Below, piece by piece: positions 55,313-64,000 of a stretch of DNA of 64,000 bases. The notes below the pieces were generated by a model. It did no database searches and had not been told where the DNA came from. It saw nothing but the letters and a program-made list of their open reading frames with translations. The position numbers and the translations under genes are program-made. Origin of the DNA: Brachyhypopomus gauderio (Eukaryota; Chordata; Actinopteri; Gymnotiformes; Hypopomidae); NCBI RefSeq assembly GCF_052324685.1, contig NC_135212.1, positions 47,706,309-47,770,308 of the forward strand. The letters are read 5' to 3'. Position 1 is the stretch's first letter. Each line of letters starts with the position of its first letter.

Positions 55313-58169
55313 CACATCCATTCTGCAGAGTCCTGTATTCTAGAATGGGCTAATATTCCGCCGGTGATGCGTGGGCGATCTTTTAGGGACGGGTTCACGG
55401 GGATTCGTGCATGACCCTGCAGCTCTGCTGTAAGCTGCTCTAAATGGAGCGGCACACGAGCGCTCACAGGTGTGCGCTGAGAGGAGAAACGTGTGGCTGT
55501 TCTACACCCTTCAGACCTGTAGTCTGTAAAGCCACATGTAGCGGAGTGTCAGCATGCAAGTGCGCATGCATGGAACCCGGCCGCTGTGGCAGATGGTTTT
55601 GGTGCCAAAGTAGCATGCTGGCCCACTCCCAAATAAGCCCTGAGCCCTTCCCCTAACCCTAGCTACAGCTTCAGAGGAGAGGACTCCCGCTGAGGGGAAA
55701 GGCAGCTATTAAAAGGAGTGTTGTGAGCCTTCTAAATCTTAACAGTATTTCCACCCCTCAGTCCTGTATTCGTTACTGTTGGTCGAGCTGAATCATTGTG
55801 AAACTGGCTCTACCTGAGAAACACCACAACGCTCAAATGTGAAACCAATCAACAGGGAGGGGGGTGGTTTAAGGACAGAGCGCAGACACCGACACGGCCC
55901 GCTCGGTCACACCTGCCGCTGACGTCTCCCACGCTCGGCCTCCGTCGCCCGCTGGATATCGGTCACCTGGGTTATTAAGCAGCCACTTCCTCCACCCGAG
56001 TCACCACGTTTCTGCACCCTCACCCGTTTTTTTTGCATTCACAGTTATTAGTATTTGAACCAGGACTTTAGTTCTACGCCATTGTGAAGTATCGCCATCT
56101 GTTCCCGCTCAATTCAAGCATTTTCATTCTGCCTGAACGCCATTCTGTGTATTACCCGTCTATGCTCCTTCACCTGCTCTTCTGGATTATGCCTCGTCTG
56201 CCAGGATGTCTGATTTTCCGTCTCTGACTGTTCCCTGGACGTCCCTGCGTACCGCTGCTGGCCTCTCTAGTTCCAACCTCGGCCTATTCTGACGACCTCT
56301 TTTGCGATCGTCCTAAACACATAGGTAACCACTCATTTCAATCCACAAGGGGTTTCATTGGGTTTTCACGTTACATTAAATCAACACAAGATTGCGCTCA
56401 CCAGCCTGACAACCAAGTAGCCCAAAACCAAGCCAAGCGGTGTTCATGCAAAGGGCAGACACTGATTTGCTATGGTGGTTTAGGTAGAACACCATGTCTC
56501 CTGCTCAGGTTCTCCTGTTATACGCTGCTGCGTAGACTAGTAGATATGTTAATTATTTATGACTGTGGAAAAAATAAAAGCAATCCTGGGTCAGGAGTTA
56601 TGGGTGCACACCAATGTACATGTGTGCACAAAGATTAAGATGAAATATTTAATAATGCATTTTGTTAACAAACGACTAGGCCCATCATGTGGTTGTATAC
56701 TATAATTAAAACAAGCTCCTGCACCTCAGTGAAAGTTAAAAACACTACTTATTTTACAGTCTTCCACCTTTTCTTTCTTGATTCATCTTTTACAATTTCA
56801 GGGTAATCCTCTCTTCCACATGCGTGGGGATGACACACATTTTAATAACTGAATGCTTGTGTCACTATAACTCCCTTTGATGTGGGCAACTGTCAGATCA
56901 TCAAAATCTAACTACAGTAATTACTCAGTCTTCATGCGGTTATTACACATTTACACCTGTATACAATTTCTATTGGTCTAAAATAGTGTTTAATCCTTTT
57001 GAACTCCATTAATAGTCATAAAACTGCAACCTCTTCATAACCCGTCACTTAAAAGATTTTGCCACAGCCATCGACAAAAATAATGGATCAGATCCTCGAT
57101 TTTGTGCCTTTGAGAAAACTTGAGTCCCATTAACCTTGTAATGAACTCAGGCAATTGCAAGTAACCTCACCTTTACTAATTTAGTCGGCAACCGAAACAT
57201 GACCAAGACACCACAGCAAGGAGCCAATTACTATTACAGGTAAAGATATGAGAGAAGGTACACAGCAGAAACAAAGTTGTGGAGGAGGGGGAGAACAGCA
57301 ACACACAACACTTTCCAAAAGGAAGAAGCTCGGCCAGGATCAGTTGAAGACCCATGGAACAGGTCTCTACGGCAGCCGAGGGTTGTTATTGCTGTGGGGA
57401 AACTGTGCGAGAATTCTCTCAATATTGATAAGATTTCACACCTTTTGATTGTTTTTTTCTCAATAAAGCTTTGTGGTGCCTTTAATCATAGACATTTGTT
57501 TTACAATATTTTACAACCCCTACCCCCCCTCACGGGTTTCAACAAAATTACATAGCTGCAATATTTAGCAATTTCACAAACCTTATGATCTCCAATCAGG
57601 AAAAGCACAGGTGTCAAAATGTAAGGGATCTTGCAGACTAAATCCCAATAACTGTCTGTTGCACAGTATCTTGCTGTTCTGTCTCAGGCATTTTTTTGTG
57701 TGAAAATGTCCTGATTTCAACTTCTAGTATCAATCTGAAACTGTGTCTGAAGCTTTGCACATTTTTCACCCTTGAGAAACATATGGCCTACATAGATGTT
57801 AAGTCAGAGGATATGCAACTACTTCCTGGGTCATGAAATTAATTACTCACTGACACAGGCTGAGTAAAATGCTGGACTGTTCTTCTTACAACAGTCTTAT
57901 GTATGCTTTTCACCCAAAACAATTATAAGTCAACTTCTCATTACCAAGGGTGAACTTCCGGACACTGAAAGGCCTGCAGAAAAGCATATTTGAAGAAAAC
58001 CATCCAAAACTAAACGCTTACATAAACTTCTTTAACACTCTCTGGCCCACTACAGCTACACCACCATTTAGGATCATATGACTCTTTTCAGTTAAAAACA
58101 TTTGTTGCAAAACATGTAGTTGGTCTGTAGACAGGACCAAAACAAAAATGCTAGGATGGATATATATTT

Positions 58170-58203
<34 letters not shown>

Positions 58204-58430
58204 AGAATGTTTTACAGCCTCCCAGCCTTTAAAGGTGTTGTGTGGATTTTGTGCTTCACATTTTGTGTGTTTATGGCACGAACTGGAAGCGGGAACAACC
58301 GAAAAAAAAGTGTACCTAGCTAGCTAACGAAGCGACTGACATAGTTTATTAGGGTTATGGACAAAATAACCATAAACCCCGTCGTGTTTGTACACTATAA
58401 TCTCGGGTATTTCACACGGGTGACACATTC
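53152..58430 (-). other. znf652: long 5' intron of znf652 (inferred)
   Basis: Noncoding, with GT/CA microsatellites near 54121-54137, 54974-55002 and 55279-55311. No exon or named transposon recognised. Such introns often hold enhancers, but nothing here can be assigned by eye. Confidence 0.45.
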
Positions 58431-58840
58431 AGAGAGGCCTGAAACTTCCAGCGCGGGGGAAGAGTGCGAACGCCTCAGCCAGGCGTGCGCTAGCTAGCCG
58501 CGGCTTCACGGGGGCCTTGTCTGCGCCTTTCCACCATCCACCACCACAAAGTCCACCACCAAAAACTGGCTCAAGTTTATTTTAAAATAAAAACCCGGAC
58601 CTAGTCAGATAACCTCAAGCCGTCAGTGTTTTCACAAAACACCGACCGCACTCCACCGACAAAGCCCAAGTTTGTGGAAGGAGCGCAAATAAAGGGTTAA
58701 GTCTAAGGGAAGCGTCGGTTGGTCAGCAGGCCGCCGGGCTCGTTAGCTAGCGTGCTAACCGAGTAGCTCCGCGCTCGCGACGTTCGGCTGCGCGAGAAGC
58801 GGATTCTTACAGTTAGCACTCGGCTAGCTAACAGAAATAT
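58310..58840. other. GTTAGC/GCTAGC-rich patch in znf652 first intron
   Basis: Contains CCTAGCTAGCTAACG (near 58316), GCGCTAGCTAGCCGCGG, CGTTAGCTAGCGTGCTAACC (near 58740) and GTTAGCACTCGGCTAGCTAA (near 58813). It lies on the gene side of the presumed first exon, as in jpt2, tmem11 and natd1. Confidence 0.75.
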
Positions 58841-59470
58841 CAACCATAACGCGAGATATGGGGGTTTATATTCTTCACATCCCCCCTTTAATGGTGCTGG
58901 ATGGACTGCGAGGGTAATCAACACCCCACATATATCACATATCGCGCTTTCGTGTCCTCGTCGCGGACGACTTTCACTTTTTTTTAACCCCAAAACCGCC
59001 CAGATTTGTAACACATCGGACCCGAGATTTGCTCAGATCCGCAGCCCCGGCTGGTCAACACCGTCCGCGCCTGCACGCCGGTGGACTCGCAGCGGGCAAA
59101 CGTCGCGCCGTGCCATTTGTTTTTTTTTTTTTGCAAAACACACATTTTTTTTCCACGTTTTAAAGACAGGAACATTTTCAGGAATCCTCCTCCTCCTCCT
59201 CCTGTTTGCGAACAAAACCCTGCCGAGTGCGAGTCACCCCCCGCCGAAAAAATAACTCCACAAAACCAACAGGACCCGCGTGTGACAGCGCCGTACCTGC
59301 ACCGGCTCCCGCGCGGGGGTTTCTTGGGTGTTTCTCGCTTGATGCACGACTGTCATCTTTGTAAAATAAATGCAAATGAAGAAAATTAACTTGTGGCTGG
59401 CGAGCCGTGCTCTCGTCGCCGGATCACTCACCCGAAGCACGAGCGCCCTCTCTCTCGCAGCGTGCATCCC
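58430..59470 (-). promoter_or_regulatory. znf652: znf652 CpG island and presumed noncoding first exon
   Basis: CpG-rich region. A strong minus-strand donor (exon edge 59432, then GTGAGTG) and a weaker one (GTACGG at about 59297) suggest a noncoding first exon starting above 59432. Assignment to znf652 rests on orientation and the lack of another gene. Confidence 0.45.
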
Positions 59471-60341
59471 AACTTGCACACACTGAGATCCACACACGTA
59501 AAAAGAGTAATGTGCAAAAAATAAAATAAACGTTGTTTAAACGTTGCGAACCGCCAGTCAATCATCACACCGATTTTGGGAATGTGCGAATAGTTTGCAG
59601 CTGTTTGCATACGTGCTGCATGGGATAAACATAAACTGTCACTAATTTATATCGTTTGGAAGCTGCACAGCCTTCCACGGCCGCCGTGTGTCTAAGCCCC
59701 ATGGCTTTACTGCCCAGCTCGCGCTACGTGGCCGGCCTGTCTCGCGCACCAACCCATCTCGCGCATCCTGGCGGCCGAGCTGCCTGGGTTGGACGCGCGC
59801 GCGTGTCGTCGTCGTGGTTTTTTTTTTTTTTTTTACCCCCGGTCTGCAAAACGTATGGCGCGCGTGCCCGTTATCATTGTATAAAGTAGTGCAGTCCATA
59901 GAGAAATCACTTGAACTTTAGCTGATAGATTTGTTAGAAGTAGATTGCCTGTTGTGATCAGCCCAAAGGCTAACAGTGGATAAGTAAACGAATATGCACC
60001 ATAAGGGGTAAAAAAATCTAAATAATCCACGGAAATAATTACAGTAAGTATTACTACAATATCCACAGGACATTTATTTGCATAAATATTTAGAGTACAC
60101 GGCTAACACTACAATTTGTCTAGCTGGAGAATACTTTTTTACTTACTCTAGATTTATGTTGTTTGCCTCTGTGGTATCATGACCATGTACATTCCTCTTT
60201 ATGGGTTAGGAAATGTGAAAAAGTAATCATACAAATGACAAGTATACACATGTTCCTATTTATTAACATATTGAAACTTTTTTTAACAATACTGTAACTT
60301 ATGGATTTGAAAAATCATAGGAAAGACACTATTAAATAACA
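59471..60341. other. upstream flank of znf652
   Basis: Some GC-rich sequence near 59670-59860 with a T-run at 59819-59834, then AT-rich DNA. No gene recognised. Confidence 0.45.
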
Positions 60342-61440
60342 TACACTATGTTGCAAAGAGTATTTGCTCACCCATCCATTTTATAAGAATCAGGTGTTCC
60401 AATCACTTCCATGGCCACAGGTGTATAAGATTATGCATGTTTAACTATGCTTTTACAAACATTTGTGAAAGAATGGGTCACTCTCAGGAGCTCAGTGAAT
60501 TCCAGAGTGGAACGGTCATGAAATTTCCTCGCTCCTAAATATTCATTCCACTGTCAGCTGTATTATAAGAAAATGGAAGTGTTTGGGAATAACAGCAACT
60601 CATCCATGAAGTGGCAAGCCACGTAAACGGATGGAGCGGGGTCAGTGGATGCAAAGAAGTTGCCAACTTTCTACAGAGTCAATTACTACAGACATCCAAA
60701 CTTCATTTGGCCTTCAAATTAGCTCAAGAACAGTGCGCAGAGAGCTTCGTGGAATGGGGTTCCATGGTCGAGTAGCTGCATCCAAGCCATACATCACCAA
60801 GTGCAATGCAAAGCATCAGATGCAGTGGTGTATAACACGTCTCCATGTGTCAATCTGATGAATGAATCTGGGTTTGGCGGTTGCCAGGAGAACTGTACTT
60901 GTCTGACTGCATTGTGTCATGTGTAAAGTTTGGTGGAGGGGGATTATGGTGTGGGGTTGGTTTTCAGGAGCTGGGCTTGGCCCCTTAGTTCCAGTTAAAG
61001 GAGCTCTGAATGCTTCAGTATACCAAGACATTTTGGACAATTCCATGCTCCCAACTTTGTGGGAACAGTTTGGAGCTGGCCCCTTCCTCTTCCAACATGA
61101 CTGTGCACCAGTGCACAAAGCAAGGTCCATAAAGACATGGATGGCAGAGTCTGGTATGGATGAACTTGACTGGCCTGCACAGAGTCCTGTCCTAAACCTA
61201 ATAGAGCACATTTAGGATGAATTAGAGCGGAGACTGAGAGCCAGGCCTTCTCATCCAACATCAGTATGTGACCTCACAAATTCCCATAAACACACTCCAA
61301 AACCTTGTGGACAGCCTTCCCAGAAGAGTTGGAGCTGTTCTAACTGCTAAGGGTGGACCATGTCATATAGGAATGGGATGTCACTTAAGCTCATATGTGA
61401 ATCAAGGAAGGTGAGCGAATACTTTTGGCAATATAGTGTA
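60342..61440 (+). mobile_element. Tc1-like transposon with both ends and a broken transposase
   Basis: Ends are inverted repeats of about 32 bp: TACACTATGTTGCAAAGAG at 60342 and, reversed, TACACTATATTGCCAAAAG at 61440, each starting at a TA target dinucleotide. Transposase starts near 60474 (MGHSQELSEFQSG). The DNA-binding part includes SRTVRRELRGMGFHGRVAA, then the first catalytic block QSDE just before a [23 protein letters not shown], the second-Asp block [15 protein letters not shown] and the Glu block [13 protein letters not shown], where the usual DLNP is changed to VLNL, followed by a stop. With these and other breaks it cannot encode an active enzyme but could be mobilised in trans if the ends still work. 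Confidence 0.9.
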
Positions 61441-62455
61441 CTTACTGTCTAAATTTGACCTATGTCAGTCATGAAAATTGAACTGTACAATCAAGTATGA
61501 GGCACAGTGAGCAAAAGCAACGATAAGGAAAAGCTGTACTACGATGCAGAATTGTCTTTTTGGGGGGGAAAAGGTTCACTGACCGATATGTGCAGTGAAC
61601 AGTGTTTTACACAAACATCTTCGTGAGAAAAGGTCAACTCTGCATCAGTAGTTTCACAGGCATGACTGATACCCACCTGTTACCAAAACCAGTATTAAAA
61701 CACGGACTGGTAAAAAAAAGTTGTTTGGATCCTATTGTAGCAAATCTATAGTATAGGAGTAAAGGAGTATTAAAAAGATGCAATTTCATCCATTTTATAC
61801 CAGAACCATAAAATGATCTATTATATTTGGTTTGGAACTGTCTGGGTCTATCTAAAGTTGTCACAAAGGTGTGTGTGATGTGTAAGCCCTTACCAAACAG
61901 GAAAGACAGACTGACATCCTGTGTTAGAGTATTCTGTGGGGACAGCCAGACTGAGGGTACACTAAAACACTCTTGAGCTTTATGTTTGTATTCTGTTTTC
62001 TTTCTCTACTTTCTAACTATGTCTAACAACAACATTAAATATGCACAGAATCAAATAAGCTATTTTTATTTGCATCTGCTGTTGAGTGTGTACACACAGT
62101 GTGAGTGGGCATGTGTATATAAAACACTGTTTAGAACTGCTAGAGCAGGCTCATTCCAGATCATCCAGTATTAATCCTTGTCATCGTGATTTCATGAACC
62201 AGTAATAACTAAAGATGATGTGTGACGAACGTGTGCACAGTGTACTGGGCAGGTGCATAACATAATGGAAGACAGGGATTCTGAATCAGACCAGTAAAAC
62301 CCACTGATCATATACATCTCTGTTGCAAATTAATTCATGATTCGTTTAGATCATGCTTTCTTCTTTCATAATAGGAGAGCTGGTTTCAGTTTGTTGGTGC
62401 ATGATGTCTGAATGACCTTTCCAACGAAGCCACTCAGAAAATAAGATTCGGTATA
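61441..62455. other. no recognised feature
   Basis: AT-rich sequence without convincing frames or repeats. Confidence 0.5.
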
Positions 62456-62830
62456 CTCAAAAACAATCATGGGGAGACGGCGAGTTTGATGCTCGTCAGT
62501 GCCGGGAGCCTGAGGGGACAAACATGGCTGTGTTGTGAGGGAGGGGGGGGCCAGCAAACCCCCTCTCCCGTCAGGTACGATGACCTTGGCCAATCACGGG
62601 CATCCGTGAGCTCACGCATCAGAAGGGGGTGGATAATGCCGTCCTCCACGTGTGCTGTGCCACAGACTGACGTTACGTGAACCACAGCTCGACAAGACAT
62701 GGTGTTTGGCTGCATGTGTCTTGGAGGAAGCAAACGACAGCTTTTGTTGGCAGTGGTTGTGTCTCATGGGAGAATTACCTGACAGATGGCAGTTAGCCAT
62801 GACTAAAATAGGGAGAAAAATCTGAAAAAC
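62456..62830. repeat. SINE/MITE-like dispersed repeat
   Basis: Contains GAAGGGGGTGGATAATGCC-like, CATGTGTCTTGGAGGAAGC and GCCATGACTAAAATAGGGAG followed by AAAAA, a layout I associate with common short interspersed repeats of otophysan fish. I cannot name the family. Ends are approximate. Confidence 0.4.
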
Positions 62831-64000
62831 GTAGTTATAGTTAAAAAAAAGATCAAAGTAATTCATACCAATTATTGCTACTTAATATGAATATACTGTC
62901 GAACAGTGTTAATGGGACAAATTATTATTTTTTGTTATTAATAAAATTATTCAAATTTTATACATTTTAAAAATAGTTTAAGCAGTTTCTGCACAGCATG
63001 TGTGTTGGCAAGTCTCAATGTGTGAGATTGCATAACCGATTCATGCTACTGCCATCTGGTGTACACACAAGGAAACCACAATCCTAGAGGAGAGTAATAC
63101 CGTACATTAAGGGTAAAGTGCACCAAACTTTGCACGCTCGACGTGCATGACTCAAAGAACGTTACATAGAGGCTTACCCACTCACTCATGACTTTAGTTG
63201 GAACAAGCCATGTGGAAACCTAATTGAAAAAAACAGAGGTGCGCTGATCAGAAAATACAGCCCTTCGTTTCACAAAAGAAATGAGCCTCCTAACAAACCT
63301 GCCGTTACCTCTTCAACATAACTAACCATCATCTTGAGGAAGAAAAGTGGTTAAATAATAGTTAATCCCCCCCAAGTTTGACGGAAGCAGCTCAGGAAAT
63401 AAAAGGCATCTAAGGTCGGTCATGGTGTCAACCATACACAATGTGATTTGGTTAAGAATTTCCATATGCTAACCTTATAAAATTCAGCTTTGCTAAAAAT
63501 CCTTGCACCTTGTTGGGGTCAAAACTGGAAAATATATAAACTGAGAAAGTAGGTCACCATTTTTAGCCTTGCTGTCCCTTACAACTTTGACTTCCAACAA
63601 ACATTTGCTATCCTCTAGACAAGATTTCCTTGAATCAACACTTTAAAAAAGGAGGTCATTGTTCATCGCTTATATACATCATATAACTGGCCTGGTTTGC
63701 AAACTGGTCAAACACTTGCATATATGTGCCTTTATAATTAGCCAATGAATCAAATGAATAAAAAAAAAAAAACCCATTTTAGCACATGTACTTTCATGAT
63801 GACTAATAAATGTATTTATTTTATTTTTAATTATTTATGACTTGTGGAATGCAAGGGCGTTCCATACACTGCTTTCTGCCATACAACAGGAAAAACGATT
63901 CAAACAAAACATGAACACATTCAGGCTGAGAGGGGCAGAGCGCAAGTCTGATGTGTCTGGTGGTCAGCTGCCTCTCACCTGACCACGACCAAGAACAGGA
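62831..64000. other. no recognised feature
   Basis: AT-rich flank to the right edge; no gene, RNA or named element seen. Confidence 0.5.

Noticed and set aside
55880-56320. Pyrimidine-rich segment resembling an LTR or leader of a retroelement
   Set aside because: No terminal repeat pair, primer-binding site or coding part; not enough to call an element.

Overview
The window is nuclear DNA of a ray-finned fish. All recognisable genes are vertebrate genes with compact GT-AG introns and CpG-rich promoters, set among long CA/CT microsatellites, minisatellites and Tc1/hAT-type transposons. No CRISPR array, prokaryotic operon, retrovirus, rRNA or tRNA gene was seen. I reconstructed exon structures by following reading phase across splice sites and comparing with human proteins I remember; no alignment was run.

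Left to right: mapk8ip3 exon 1 (minus; the rest lies beyond the left edge), jpt2 (minus, 5 exons, 204 aa), cramp1 (plus, 19 coding exons, 1114 aa), dhrs7b (plus, 6 coding exons, 308 aa), tmem11 (minus, 2 exons, 187 aa), natd1 (minus, 3 exons, 110 aa), phospho1 (minus, one coding exon, 283 aa), one unidentified candidate terminal exon (minus, 42352-42618), and znf652 (minus, 5 coding exons, 677 aa) with a long 5' intron and a CpG island near 58.4-59.5 kb. The last 4 kb hold a Tc1-like transposon, a SINE/MITE-like repeat and otherwise nothing recognised.

The genes are unrelated housekeeping and developmental genes, not an operon-like system: a kinesin/JNK scaffold, an NAADP-binding protein, a linker-histone gene regulator, an ether-lipid reductase, a mitochondrial membrane protein, a small GNAT-fold protein, a bone-mineralisation phosphatase and a zinc-finger repressor. 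Their order joins three blocks that are separate in human: 16p13.3 (MAPK8IP3-JPT2-CRAMP1), 17p11.2 (DHRS7B-TMEM11-NATD1) and 17q21 (PHOSPHO1-ZNF652).

I did not find a clear new biological system. The observations most worth a second look are: patches of GTTAGC/GCTAGC-type sequence just inside the first intron of four genes; a 123-bp exact copy of downstream sequence inserted beside a znf652 splice donor, flanked by 19-bp direct repeats; two large 24-bp arrays in znf652; a possible extra N-terminal coding exon of cramp1; and an unidentified coding-like exon between phospho1 and znf652.
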